Notes under the pieces: generated by a model
The model's database searches: none
The model's input: the letters and a program-made list of their open reading frames with translations, nothing else
Told to the model about the DNA's origin: nothing
Shown: positions 34,401-48,372 of the stretch, in pieces
How the letters are laid out: every line of letters starts with the position of its first letter
Position numbering within the stretch: the first letter of the stretch is position 1
Source of the DNA: Enoplosus armatus
Lineage: Eukaryota > Chordata > Actinopteri > Centrarchiformes > Enoplosidae
Direction: 5' to 3'
DNA length: 64,000 bases
Assembly (NCBI RefSeq): GCF_043641665.1
Contig: NC_092196.1
Span: 13,219,192-13,283,191 of the forward strand
Position numbers and translations under genes: made by a program

Positions 34401-36891
34401 AACATAAAAAAAAAAAAAAACCTGCTGAATTTCAAATCATGGGCCGAATATCCTTTAGGAGCAGGTGATACTCCAACCTTGACTTCAGTGGGCTGCCACG
34501 TTTCACCTGGAGCTCACCGGAGCTGCCTTGAGAATAATGTCACACCCCTGACTTGAATTACAGAAAAGTCCAATTGGACTTTCCGATAAACCTGCTTTTT
34601 TTTTTTTTTTTCATGAAACCTCTCCCATGATGCCAAGAGTGTAGAATAAGAAATGCATGAGATGCCTTGGCACGCCCAGACACAACTTGGCTATGTGCAG
34701 TGGTTTGCAGATGGTGTTTTCATGAGGGAAAAAAAAGAAAGAAAAAAAGCACTCTTCACTCTCCTTGTAGTTATATAGTTGTTGCTTCTTCCTCATCATG
34801 TGCTCAAGAGTCCTCAACGAGCGCTGGATTTACCTCCTGATTGACTGTCTCCATAACAATCATAGGGATGATTGGTTCATTTAAAAGCGTTTTGAAGAGC
34901 CTCATGTCCTATCTACTACTTCCTATACTACTGGGCTCCTTCCGAGCCGAATGTGGGAATATGTTGTATTGGACTTTTCCTCCTTCGTGGTTATTGCTTT
35001 TTTGGATTTGTGACTCAAATCCCCTTGCTCTATTTTGAGTGATTTATACATATGAATGAAGATTTATGCCTGAGAGCTCAATGTGCCCGTATTATCCAAT
35101 CAAACTGGGCTGCTCAGTGGCTCCTGAGATTGCATTAAAGTGTAATATCAATGCAGCAATCCTCGGGATATTGCCACTTTGAAATACCCAGGGTCCCTCT
35201 GATGCTATAGCCGCACGTTATGATCAAGGGGATTTGTCTATTTAGGTAATGTTTCATGTAGGAGATTGCTTGGGTAAATTAATGAAAAGTTGCCTACCAT
35301 GTTTGATTTATTTTATCAGTGACTGGATGAAGAAATGAAATGTCAGAGCCGTGCAGATGACCTAAAAATAAACAAATAAAAGCAAGGGAGACAACCAGAC
35401 TACAATCTGTCTCTGTCTGTGCAGTAAATTAAATCCCAGGAACTTATACTTATCATTTAAGTGTCACTGTTGAAAAAGAAACTTCATTTATGTATTTTAA
35501 TCTCACCTGAGGTTTCTTTAGACACATTGTTCCAATTACTTGCAAAATTGGACATGGACAACTATCTCCAAACAGTGAACAAAAAATAACCAAGGCTCAG
35601 CAAACAGTGTGTGTGGAGCTGCTCTACTGCTCTACTGAAGCTAAATGTAAACACGTCTGTGTACTCTCAGAACTCTTAGAAAACGGTGCAAAGAAAAAGA
35701 GGAAGTAAAGTCTCCAGTAGTGTTACAGCTTTGCAATGTGCTCTGCGGGAGACGAGGTCATGTTCTCATGTGCTGATGAAGGACAGTCTGTGGCCAAAAC
35801 AAGTACACTTCTTTATTATTGTTCCATCACAAACAGTTAATGAGCATCTCTTCCTCCACTGACGTACTGACACACCCATGTCGACTGTCTATTCTGTTGT
35901 GCTTGGCTTTTGAGCTCTGTGTGTGGGCAGGCATTTAAAATGAAAGACTCTATGTGAGACAGCAGCTTTGATGTCATGATTATACTATTATTTTATACAG
36001 GTGCCCAGTGCTATAAGGGCTGTTTCATACAGTAGTGATTTTTGTGAGGAGAAAGAGCTAAACTGACATTGGCACATTTGTCCCCTTTTTCATCCCCCTG
36101 CAGGAAAATGGCTTTCTTAGCCTGCAATCTATCCAATTACAGATTTACAGCAGTGCAAAGTCGACCATATGATACAGCCTAAGTCTATTTTTCAGCCTTT
36201 GGAGCAAATCCAATCATTCCAAATGGTTGCTGATGGTAATAATTGCAACAGCATTGTATTGATCTAGTGGGTCCATGGAGTGGAAACAAACAAAGCACAT
36301 GAAGAAAAGGAGAGTGTGCTACTTGTGTGCAATAATATTTGGTTTGTTTATCTGGCCTTTGTGAAGATGTAATAGTGAGGTATTATGATAAAGTACAGGC
36401 GTTAGATTTTACTGGCTGCTAGTGAAGAAAATGTTCCCTCTGATGCCTAACCCTAATTCACTCTTTGAATGTTGTAAAGGTAAAGGATTACTGTGCTTTC
36501 TAAAATCAAAAGGACCTGTCAGAGTGACACAGTCTTACTCCCGTATGTGCAGTTGATGGATCTCAGAAAGTTTCATGCATTTGTTTGCACTGCCTACGCA
36601 TAACACAATTATTTACCAAACTATGTATGTAAGTAAAATTAGGTTATAAAATGAACACCAAAAGTAAGTAATCCTGAGTAGCTAAAACAAGTTAGGAATA
36701 AATGAGAAACCAAACAGAGCTCGTTCAGGCAGACAACTCCTGTCTGAAGTGCTACACTGACACAACACACTCTGTTTACTGCAAATAGGCTTTTTAATGT
36801 ACACTTCATTTGAAATTATTTTATTTAATCAAATTATTATTTGTTTTCTATCTCTACTGTATATAATAGCTACATGGGAACAGCTCAGATA
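31421..36891. other. Gene-free region upstream of ttyh2
   Basis: ORFs are short and without domain-like composition. Only homopolymer A and T runs near 34,400 and 34,600 stand out. It may hold ttyh2 regulatory DNA or an unseen 5' exon. Confidence 0.5.
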
Positions 36892-37256
36892 AGTCACCCT
36901 TTATAAAGGGTTTATGAGCATTGATTAATGGCTTTATCAATAGTATTATAATAATAACTAGGTATGTTTAGCTAATTCATCAAGAAGACGCCTCCATGGA
37001 CTGTTTGACACTTACCTTCTGGAAAAGAGCTGCAGGGCATCCAGACCAACATATATAAACAGCTTATTAACATTCACAATTCAGATCACTGTAAGAACCC
37101 TTTATTAATGATTTATCAACATTTATAATTATTTTAGTTATACGTTTTGGTTATTCTTATTAATGGATTATAAATGATCTATAAAACATAAATAAATAAT
37201 TCATCAACAATTAATAAAGCCATTAAGTAATTCATTACCCATTATAAAGGGTGACT
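36892..37256. mobile_element. 365-bp inverted-repeat element (MITE-like)
   Basis: The ends AGTCACCCTTTATAAAGGG (left) and the reverse complement of the right end, AGTCACCCTTTATAATGGG, agree closely and continue to a shared TTAATGGCTTTAT motif. The interior is AT-rich with no ORF. No clear target duplication was found. It is probably a non-autonomous DNA transposon. Confidence 0.75.
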
Positions 37257-40200
37257 GCTATTTGTTTAACTTTGCTCATACTTATTTAGCTTAATATCTT
37301 TGTTCAGCTTCATGTCTGTATCTCAGATATATTGAGCGATACTGCGAGCAGGAGTCAAATCCCTTGAATGTGACGACATTCTTAGCCAATAAAGTCTCTG
37401 AGTCTGGTTCTTTAACTGTGGCGGCATCACTGCTCACTTCAGTGCTGCTGAAACACTGCTGCAAACACTTACAGCTTTGCATAGGCAAGCTCACGTATCA
37501 ACAGTCTGATTATGTCACTTAAAGATATTTGAGTTCACGCTGCACTCCCTGCTGCTGCAGTTGGGTTGGTCATCATATCAGCTGCAGGTCTCTAATGCAC
37601 TTTAAGCCTGAAGAGGTCACAGAGTTTGTGTACTTACATATCAGAAAGCTATAAGCTAGGCTAACAAGCCAGGTTTTATTCCTTTCTGCAGCCATCTACC
37701 AGTGTGCATTATAATACTTTATATAGCAATGAAATATGATGTTTGAGGGAGATTCTTCAAACATGGGGTATTCCTCGCTTTCTCGTAGAGGGTTATATTG
37801 TATGTGCACCCACCCCCCCGCCGTTCACATAATTATTGCCTTCTATTACCGGCTTCAAACTCAAAATAGCTTTTGTCACTAGTGGATAGGTAGTCAAATT
37901 CACCTTCTCTCCATGCACTTCATATTCAGCTAAGCATTTGGAGAAATATTTCAGTGCAAAGCAATATGTGACAGCTTGCTTTACTATTCTTCTCTATCAT
38001 AATTACATCTTAAGTACTGAGCTCCTGTTCTACAGTTTAAGCTGCTGCTGCTGCTCTCAGCTGCATTGCAAACCTTAAGCTTATATCCATGAACTGATGG
38101 TCATCTGCTGCTTATCAATGCTACAGAACATTTCACAGAGAGATTATTTGCTCCGAGCTGTGAAGTTTAATATGCTTAAGTTAATAATTATCTGCTGCAT
38201 AGCTGACGTGTCTCTGCCTAATGCTGCATGTCAAGTGAGTAGCAGCGTTTAGATTTATCCATCTTAATTCATTACACATAACTACTCAGGAGATTGTGCA
38301 CCTTATTGTAAAGTGTTACCCAAAATGTCTCCATACCACATTGATACTCACATATGGGATGGCTATCATGGTTGCACCTTACTTAGTAAGACTCTCGTGT
38401 GTGTGGTTCATTTGAAGAGGCTTCGGAGATCACGTTCTCAGTGCAGCTTGTTGAGGTGTGTCGGGACGGAGTAGTGCGAGTGAAATTGCCACTCAAATGA
38501 GGGAGCACTGTGAGATTCCTGGTAGAAGCACTGTCCTTGCAGTTGATGAGTGCTCCTCCAAGAAGGAACTGAGCTGAACTTCATGCAAAGCTACTTGGAG
38601 AGGGCTATCACAGATCATAATATCCTCTTTCTGTCACTGACACTCATTTCATATAAACATATTTTTTTTTAAGAATAGGCAAAATCACAGAGCAACTTTT
38701 CCAAATCCACTACTGAATGACGAGTGCTCGCACGTACACTTGAATGCTAGCACGTATACTTGAATGCTAAACCAGACGCGGCTACAAGTGAGAGCACTGC
38801 AGTGGCACATGGGTAATGCATTCCAAACAGCTGACAACCATTACACATAATGGCCCCTGTTAAGGACAAGGTCTCAGATTCATTCTCATGTTAAGTGCCT
38901 TGCCTGAGTGACGGATAAGGACACATTAAAGATTGGTTTTGTGATACATGTGACAAACAATATTGGGGACCCAGTGTGGAGAGTGCAATGGGAAAGAGAA
39001 GGTGGTGAACGAGGAGTTGATGCCAGATGAATGTAATGAATGGAGGGTGTGGATCTAAAGTATTCCATAGTAGATATGTAGTCTCAAAACTGCTGATATA
39101 CTTCAATGAGTTTAATCACTGAATTTTAAGTAGTTTTGTCAGTGTTTAAAATGCAACGTATTGTATAATTTGAATAGCTAAGAATGCAAATCAATGGAGT
39201 GTAAAGTCAGTGGGTAATTAGACAGATAGGGTTCCTGGTGGAATAATGCCCAATTGTTTCTAGGATGTGGAGGGAATATATGAAGCTGCAGTCGGGAGAA
39301 AATTAAACACCGTACGTGGACAGAGAACGCCACTTTATTCGAGGACAATAAACAAAGAGCATTTGGCGAAAGCTGTAATTTCAATCTCCCTGCACATCTA
39401 GAAGTCAAGATATGGTCATGACATGTGGCTTTTCAATCCATTAGCCTTGAACATGAAAACAAATAAGGTTTCCAACCTACACGCACAAGGTCATAGAATG
39501 CAGACTACGTTGTCCTACACGGCATATTTTACATTCTGGGGCTTTTCACTTCTCTGCAAAAAGGTTGTACTTTTTATTTGGCAGTGAAGGAGCTGGAGAG
39601 TGAGAGAGATTGATTTAGTGTGCTTCAGCTACACGGGCTGCTTTTGTGTCTGGAGTTGCAATTTAGATTTAGAAGACAGAGGGGCTGCAATCAGGAAGAG
39701 GCGGTAATCAATTTTTCTTGTTTATGTGTGTGTGTGCGCGTGAACATGTATACGTGTGTGTGTGTGTGTTGTGCTTGTGCCCACAGCTGCAGAGAACAGA
39801 TCCACGGCCAGTGGCAAATGAGAGGAGCCTGTAATGATAACCATTCTGCTTCCCTCACTGATGCACAGATACTGGCCACACTCTTCATTACATGGCCTCT
39901 CTTTTATTACATGCTGCAGATTTTTGTTTTGTTTTTTTCTCTATACCTGACATCATACTCATCATTCATATATTTAATTTACCATGGTCATAGATGGCTT
40001 CTACACAGGCAAACCAATTCAGAGAAATAATAGGCTCTCACTTTCTAGGAAGACAATTCCACTTTCCTAAAAAGAAAAACAACAAAAAGGGCAATTTCTG
40101 TATTGTCAACAATAGCAAAAAGAACACGCTAACACTTGGTGTTGTCTAATAGATTCCCTTTGTCACTGAATAATGAGGGGTTTGTGCAGTTTGTTGGCCT

Positions 40201-41260
40201 GAACATTTGCCCTTGTACAGCACAGAGGAGGCTTATCAGAAAGTTTCACTGAGGATTTTATTACAGCTCGAGGACAGTTGAGCCAGCTGGGTCTTCATTA
40301 GTTTTAAACAACACATTTTTTGGCGGGCGCTGTTAGTGCGGAACATGTTTTCACGCCATGATCCCGTGAATGAGAGAAGGAAGATAGATGAGCATACACT
40401 AAAGTGTTAGTTTTCACCTTGAACACACCATCACTCTTCTTGACTAATTCTCAGGTTCAGGCTGTACATGCGGTCAAAGCGCTGCTGCCTGACAGAGAGG
40501 CACGGGGCATGTCTGCCACACAATTGAAAGATCAGTCAGTAAATTATATTCCACAATCCCACAGAGCATGAAACAGAGTGTCAAGCAGATCTGTGCATTT
40601 TTGGAAGGAATTATCATTACATTTATGGCAAAATCAAAATAGACTGGAGCGTTAAAAGGTAGAAACAGTTGAATAAGATGCTGACATGGTACAGATTTAC
40701 TTCTCTCTTTGAGAGCTGAAGAGTATGCTTCATGTAATGACTACAAAGCACTGGGAGAGGCTGGATGGACACGCCTGGTGGAAGGTTTCTGGAGGGCGTC
40801 CGGTGGAGGAGACAGCTACGATTTGGAGTGCTGGCAGCCCCGCAGCACATGTCTCCACACCGAGTGAAGAGTGGGTGGCACTGTGAGCCCCCGGCCTGCT
40901 ATTAATTCGTGTCCAGAAGATGAGCAGTGGTGTGGTGTGAGAGCACAGTTCTTCCATCTTTACAGCTGGGGAATGAACGCTTCTTATGAAAGTAGGGGCA
41001 TCCAAACAATATGTATAGCTCCATAGCAGCGTGACATCAGCACCATATATATCTCTTAGTGTTGAGCACGGTGCCCATTACTGCTCATTTACTCTACAGG
41101 TCTCAATCACCCTGCTGATGTCCAGTCGAATGTGATGGGCACAGTTAATGCAGAGATAAACCACTAGAGGCTATATAATGCAAGGACAATAATATGGGCT
41201 CCCATGTGAGTCCCTGAAGCCAAGGCTCCCTCTCATTAAAGCAGATGTGTGGTACAGGGA

Positions 41261-41285
41261 CAGGACAGGACAGGACAGGACAGGA
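41261..41285. repeat. (CAGGA)5 pentanucleotide repeat
   Basis: Five perfect CAGGA copies in gene-free sequence. Confidence 0.95.
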
Positions 41286-41559
41286 GTGACACACACAGCG
41301 CATAAACTGGACCGTGAAATAGACGGGGGTGCCTGCAGATTGGCTAGGAACGGTAGAGGTGGTTTATTGTGAGTGAGGATGAGATGGGAGGAACTGATTT
41401 TCATTTAATGACCAGCTGTGTGATGTGGACTCACACGGACCCATCTAAAAACATTGGCTTCCACACACTGAGGGGGAGAAAAAAAAAAAAAAAAGGTCCA
41501 GGATCAGTATGCTCACCTTCAGCTGGGAGGGATAATAAGATCTGGCTCCTGCTGACATG

Positions 41560-42260
41560 AATGGTAAGATTTGTTGCTGAGGATTTGTGGGAGCTGGTTG
41601 GTGGAGGGTCTGAAATCTGCTGCTCTCATTCAAACTCACCATGTATTCACAATCTATGAACTCTCATTATATTATGAAAACTGGAGTTATCAATCAATTA
41701 ACAGTAGATTATGTAGTAGAACACATCTTTTTGGCTACTTGGGGGCAGCAGAAACAAATTGTTAACACAACTTTGACATACCATCACCCTTTTAAGTCGA
41801 CGTGAAAAACTCGTTAGCACAAACAGTTGCTTATTTAAACATCCAACCCAAACATCATGTTTCTGGCCACCTGGTGAATGTAAGTCCAATGTTCACTCTC
41901 TTTTAGCTCTGTTTTTGCCCTCTAGCTGCTAAATGCTCCACTATGTTCACCAGCTAGTCGCTCACTGTGTCTTTCTGCCATTTGGTGCCGAGCAGGTAGT
42001 GTTCAGTGGGTTTATCAGAGCTTGTTTGACATAAACAGCTGCCTGCTACGACCAAAAACAACACTATGAGAACGGTGAGAGTGAACCAAAACAATAAAGT
42101 TGCAGCCGGACTGATAAACAGTGAGCTGAAAATCGCTATAAAGCTCAGAGGGGAGCTGCAGATTCTCTGTAGGTTCATCACTATGAGCAAACCTTTTCAC
42201 ATGGTTTTCACATTTCATTTGATGCATTGTAAAAAATTCCACTGTAGCCGCTTTAAATAT
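41560..42260. repeat. Probable interspersed teleost repeat
   Basis: The stretch holding GTGCCGAGCAGGTAGTG, AACACTATGAGAACGGTGAG and GTGAACCAAAACAATAAAG looks like a sequence repeated widely in teleost genomes. Boundaries are approximate and the class is unknown. Confidence 0.45.
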
Positions 42261-43674
42261 TATATATTGATTATGCAAATAATGTCAGAACAGTTTGTGA
42301 AACACTCCTGCTAACCTTTTTATTTACTCATTTATTTGCTCAGGAAAAATTAACTCTTTTGACCTCGGTGTGTATGACCTCACAGACCTGAGAGTTTCCA
42401 TGAACAGGGTCAAAACCACTCTCCGTGAAATAAATGGAATTATTCTCCATTAAAAAAGGCCTTTTACTTTCATCATCTCAAGCTTAATGACATTAATTAG
42501 GATTTTAACCTTCTGGAGATGTTTTATTATTTTGGTTACATCCACTGAACTCATGTAATTGAAATGATTAATTCACAGCTATACTTGTTTCTACATTGGC
42601 CAGAATACAATTCCTTTTTCTGACGCATCATGGGTTTATTGTTGATAAAAATTCAAGGTCTAGGTCGAGGCTAGAGTTATAGCATTACTTTTGTACATCG
42701 CATAAATAAAATCCTGCAAAGCCATGTTCCACTGATAAGATATAAATATGCTTGAGTGCAAAGATTTCCTGAGCTGCTGCTTCTCATGACAATATTCAAT
42801 ATGATAAGCAGACATACAGACTCAGAGTCAGAAGTGCAAATGTTTCCCAAAGGATGTGTACGGAAAAGAATAATAATAAAAACACATGAAATTTGTAAAC
42901 AGGCTCGCACATCCTATGAACTTACTGGGCACAACATAACTGCCAGTCACTGGTCAATATCTAAGAACAGTTCATTTATGGTCAATTGATACAATTAAAC
43001 AACTGATTGTGATATTTTCAACTCCGTTTTTACAGGAGACACTACCCACCTTTGAAGAGTTGCTAAAGAAATAAGTTTGAATAACTTGCTTGGCATTAAA
43101 ACAGCATAAAGTAGAATTATGGCAGAAATGAAAGCTGAGACCAAGATCAATACAAAATGTGTATTGCAGCATTCAGAGCCCATATACTGCAGATCAAACA
43201 GAAGGAGATGTAAACATAAACATCAAAGCTTGACTATGCATCTGGGTGTATTGTTTTCTTCTTGCACACACAGTTAAATCACAGCACTAAAGTACCAGCA
43301 AACACAGCACAACAGATGAGACTGTGACCTTGATTGTGATTTCCCGTCAGTCTATCTTAAGGAGCAGAATCGTCCTTTAACGAGATTACTTTAGCTTCAT
43401 CTAATGGATTTGACAAAGTGATCGGGCTGCTCAGCTCCTTTGTTTATATAAAACATAAACAGCACATCCCAGCTGATGCATTACTGCAAGGATCAATGGC
43501 AGACCTCGACTCTCACTGTATTTCCTTCGGTCTGTCTTTTTCGTCTATTCGACATGTCTACAAAGTCTGTGTGACAATCTCAGGCACATTGTGCAGTTTG
43601 CTTCAAGTTCAGGTTGAGAGGGTATTCCATTTGGCAGTCACTTAATGGTGACCCCTCCCTTCCTCCACCCGTGT

Positions 43675-44178
43675 TCAGCAGGTTAGATTGCAGGCCATCA
43701 GGCGGAGGTACCGACTGTCATCGCAGAGTGACAGTGTCCTGACCAGCCAGATTCCTTTGAAGCCGATGCCTGCAGGTTTGCCCCGGGGTTGTTGAGGCAT
43801 GCTGGAGTGTGCCATAGGTGGAGGAGTCCTGCAGTACCTCACCTCATTTTGATTAATGGACCTCTCTCTGCCCCTGAGTGAGCAATTATCAGAGGGAAGG
43901 CAAAGTCGTTCATCACTATAACTGAGCAGCAGGTCTCTTCCACTGTCGAAAGTCATACCTACAGGGTGAGGGGTCTGCGTCCACATCCCCCACCTCCTCC
44001 TCCTCCCCATCAACCAGGATGCTGCCCCATGTTTGACCAGGAAGGTCTGTCTACAGAGGGTCAGAGAGGTGGAGGCTTCTGGTGGTTTCGGAGTGCAGAC
44101 CGGCTCACGAGCAGATCCGATTTCCCCACGGTAATTGTTTAGCTGCCGCCTGGGCTCTCCTGCCTTGATCAAATTCAA
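43675..44178 (-). other. Uncertain coding region: 167-codon ORF or a nested acidic exon
   Basis: A continuous minus-strand frame of 167 codons is the longest in the window but resembles no family I know. In another frame, 44,050-43,959 is a good exon candidate: acceptor CCCTCTGTAG after a pyrimidine tract, donor GTATGA, and 30 codons including WGSILVDGEEEEVGDVDAD. The two readings are incompatible. Neither is assigned a function. Confidence 0.2.
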
Positions 44179-47099
44179 GCCAGCACATTATTGTGAGATC
44201 AAGTTCCTACTCAGTCCCGTGGCACCAAGCCTGGAATTCACTTAGTCTTTGCAACACGACTGGCACGTGTTGCGAACAACCATTGTCCGTAGCCGTTAGT
44301 GGATGTGTTCAGCACACAAACTGTCCTTGACACACTGAAAGAAACAGTATTTCAATTAAAAACTGAACTCCACGAATTGTTACAGTGTCTGAATAACTTT
44401 AATCACCAATAACAATAACTACAGCACTGTATCCTGTGTTATGGTTTATGTAAAAGAGGTACTTCACATATCTATTGCCACAGAAGCTCTTGTAGACTGT
44501 ACTTCATTTATTGACATGTTTTCTCAGATGTACAATTACAGTCATTTGGATTTTCTATTCCTGTAAGGATTCAGCAGAAAAGGTGAATTAATCCCTGCAC
44601 CCACAAAGAGGATTAGTACGAATGCACATTGGTATTAAGAACATTACCAAGCCTTGTCCCTGCATTAACAAATTAAAAGGCACTTGATCACTGACACTTA
44701 ATTTGTAAGAAGCTTGACCACATCATGGTCAAGCATGCTTATTAATTCACACTTAACAGGCTGGTAGCAGACACGACTGTGAAATGTGCACAAACAAGAC
44801 AAAAAAAGCATTGACCTTACTGTTGGTGTCCATTAGTGTGAGTGACAGTTGGCTCCTGGGGTTTTGTTAGTATTCAGTGGACTTCAGTGTAAGTCTAGCT
44901 GAATGAACTCTGACCCTTTATTCATGCAGAACTATCTTACAAATCATTTCCTCATCATCAACTGGGTATTTTTATTTTCACGTCCAGGCTCTCGATTTCT
45001 TCCGCTGCAACATCTCAGAATATAATAATTCTGCATTACTGTGATGTTTGCTTTTGAGCTGGGAGGACCTGTGTTTACAGAACTGGGAGTAATAGTGCTG
45101 TTTGATTGCTGAGCCTATTGCAGTTGTTGCTGTTATACACCTGTAATCCAAAATCCCCCTCACCCACTGTTAAAAATGCAATTAACAAAATAATTGTTCC
45201 TCCCAGAGACCAACAATTTACCTGAATCTATTGGTCAATTACTAGTTTGTCTTCAGGCTGACCCCATTGGCTAATGGCTTTGGAGGAAGGCCAGAATCTG
45301 ATTTCCTTTTAACGCTGTGTAATGGTCTGTCAACCTATACATTATGAATGCAAACCAACTGAACACAATCCGTCCCACCGTCGCTATTAGAGCTTTTTTC
45401 TATTCATCGATTTCTCTCTTTACTTTTAGCTAATGATTTTCCTCTCTTTTTTTATGCATGCTGGTGAAATCTGTTAAATACTCTCCATTGTAGTCTCAAA
45501 CAAAAAAAAACAGGATTTGGAATGCATTTGAAGAGCAGAGATTTTGTTTGACCGCCCTGTTATCAAATCACAACGTGCAATGCATTCAAGATGAGCAATG
45601 TGTCTGTCACTACTTATATGTATGTACGAGTGTCTCTGTCTCTCCACCTGAGAGGAGAGTGGGGAGGGCTGGCCTTGTTTCATTTCACCCACGTTTTGAA
45701 TACTAAGTGGCCAAAGAAACATTAGATACATGATGTCTAAAGCCATATTACTATTTAACTGATTACAATATTTTCTCAAATACCCTGTATACCATTTGTA
45801 TAAACTGCTGGTTTCGTATGCATTACTTTTCAGTAGTGTATATTTTGATGCTAGAAGGAACGGCTCAGAGTAGATAATTTACTGGAGTGTGATAGCTACA
45901 TAGTTTGTTTCTCCACATGAGTAAAAGCTATCATAAGAAATCTGGTCAAGACATTTGCTGCTGTGCACTGGAAATGCTGAAATCTGTGTGCTGCCACCTT
46001 GTCCGCCCTCCATCTCACTCTCCCCTATATCTCACCGTCTGCATCTTTTGCCATTCCCTTGCCCTTCTTTTTTTTTCCATCTCTGACTGTCTTCTCCATC
46101 TGTACCTCACATCTTTATATCGCTCCAATTTACGCACGGCGAGATGGAAATTGAGTGGGAGGACTGGGTTGCAGGATAAGATGGAGGTCTCAGAGTGGAC
46201 AAAAATAAAATCCAATTCCAACAAAAAAAACTAATTGCCCCCCCCCCCATCCTCCCCAAACTACAGCCCTCCTCGCTGTCCCTGTCCATCCTCAGCTGGT
46301 CTCACCTCCACATCTCCAGAATCTCAAAACCTGACACGCAGCAGGAGAGCAAAAAGAGAGGGACCATGCACCAAACCCATCACCACTCTCTCTCACAACT
46401 GAGATTGGACACACACCATTGCCCTTTCTTAACTTTTAAAGCCACTACTTGCTTCATATCATAATAGAGTGTACCAGGTGAAGCTGTGCTCCAACGAATT
46501 TCTAATGCTCAAAGTTGCAAGTCCAGACTTTTAAAAGATCAAAACAATTTTAGGAGAGGAGGGAGAAAGGCCCTTCAAGGGGCTTCATGCTGTTTTTTGG
46601 ATTCAACTTTGTGTTGGCCAGAAGGTTTGATTTGGACCAATGAGGAGTAATAAGCTCTTCGTCAACTGAGATCACTTTCCATGCAGTAAGCATGGTGTGT
46701 CCACAGTGCTAATGACAGAGCAAAGCTTCTCTCTGCAGTAATAGGCGTCTCTTTCTCTTTGGGGAAAACACTGTACACCTCAAAAGGCCACGTCTAACTA
46801 ATGTGAAAGCTCAGTGGGGGTGTCGAAAAACATAACTCACTGATTCTTGATATGAGGAACAAATCATACTCAGGACCCAGGAAGTTAAGGAACAATGCGG
46901 GAGCTCACACATATATATATAATGTACTGTAGAAAAACTATCTAATCATTTTAATTTGCCTTAAAATGATACTGGACAATATTAAATTTAGTGGAAGAGG
47001 TCACGTTGACTTACATTTGTGATGAATTATTTTCATTCAACAGTAGCATGTGATCGATACAGTCATGTGATGCAGAGAAGACATATTACTTGAGTACTT

Positions 47100-47215
47100 C
47101 AGTTTGAACAGTCTGCTGGTAATGGCATACTTCATCGTTGAGTATGCAGTACGTACTGACTGAGTATGCAGTACGCAGTACGTTAGTATGCGATTTCGAA
47201 AACACTCCATGTCTG
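47100..47215. repeat. Fragment of a teleost interspersed element
   Basis: GAGTATGCAGTACGTACTGA, then a second GAGTATGCAGTACG copy and TAGTATGCGATTTCGAAAAC. This looks like one end of a common fish DNA element, but the other end was not found nearby. Confidence 0.45.
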
Positions 47216-48355
47216 GTAAGTTTGACATTTTTTGATATTGGTCACAGCTTTTACACATCAAAATCTTCTTTACATTGTTATGGTCTTCACTAATAAGTGT
47301 AAAATAAAATGTGACATTTTAGTTTAAATGGTTCCGAACAACTAAGGAAAAAACAACACATGGTTGAGATTGACATGTTGTCAACATCAGGTTTTGTGTG
47401 AGACAGAGTAATCCCAAAAACTCTTTTTATACTTATGTTATCTTTGAATATGGGAAAATATTCCGATGTTCTTTCATTGGCACTATTTACATATACATTT
47501 ACATACATGGGCTGATTTACATATTCCTGCATACACTTGACTTGTAGAGCCAAGACAGGCTGATGAGGTTACGATACTGTGCTTATGATTTATTCTATTA
47601 AAGTATTATCGCCCTTTTATACCATTAACATGGTAGTTTATATTATTCTGTCTCATTGTGCATATTTGTAAAAAATTTATTTTTATTCAAAATGAAGGTA
47701 GCAAATAAAGGATTTTAGAAATGGGATATTTCAGAACGTGTATATATAATGCAGCAACACAAATCAAACGAGAAGGGATTGAAGGTTTGAGTAACATGTG
47801 TCTGGTTATCTTCTGCTTTTTACATCAGATGATGTTTGCATCTGCTGTGCTACAAAGTGTGTGAGGATTCGTTGATAGCAGCTTTGTTGAATCAAATTCA
47901 GATTTAGTCTTCCAATTCTGTCTCTCATGTTGAGTTTTTTTTGTACCTCCAACCTCCCAAAACGGGTAAAAACAGACATCTTCAGATATATCTGGCCGGC
48001 GAAGTTAGGAGCCATCTTCTTATTTTTGGAGGCTGAACAATAAGGATCCTCCAGAGCTGTAATCTAGTTGACTGACAGCAGCATACAATGCCTTTCTCCA
48101 CATCTAACCAGGAGACATTCAGTAAAAGCAATGCAATTCATGTGAGGAGAACACAGACGGTGTGCGAGGTGAGAGAAATGCACTCAGCCACAAAGAGATA
48201 AGAAGGAGGGAAGAAGATGAAAGACAGCAAAGGTGGGGGAAAGAAAAATCCTCACAAGCTTTTAAATTTTGTTCTTCCTACTGCACTTTTTCAGGTAGAT
48301 CCTCAGTTATTTGGGGCCTCGCCCTGACTTTCTATTAGTGTTAGCATGGTGTGTG

Positions 48356-48372
48356 CCCCCCCCCCCCCCCCC
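48356..48372. repeat. Homopolymer run of 17 C
   Basis: Seventeen consecutive C, so G17 on the minus strand. Length here is prone to sequencing error. Confidence 0.9.

Noticed and set aside
38726..38768. Two tandem copies of a 20-bp unit (GCACGTAYACTTGAATGCTA)
   Set aside because: A minor local duplication without any further signal.
44251..44273. Small hairpin (8-bp arms GCAACACG/CGTGTTGC)
   Set aside because: Arms of this length are expected by chance in 64 kb, and no gene is near.
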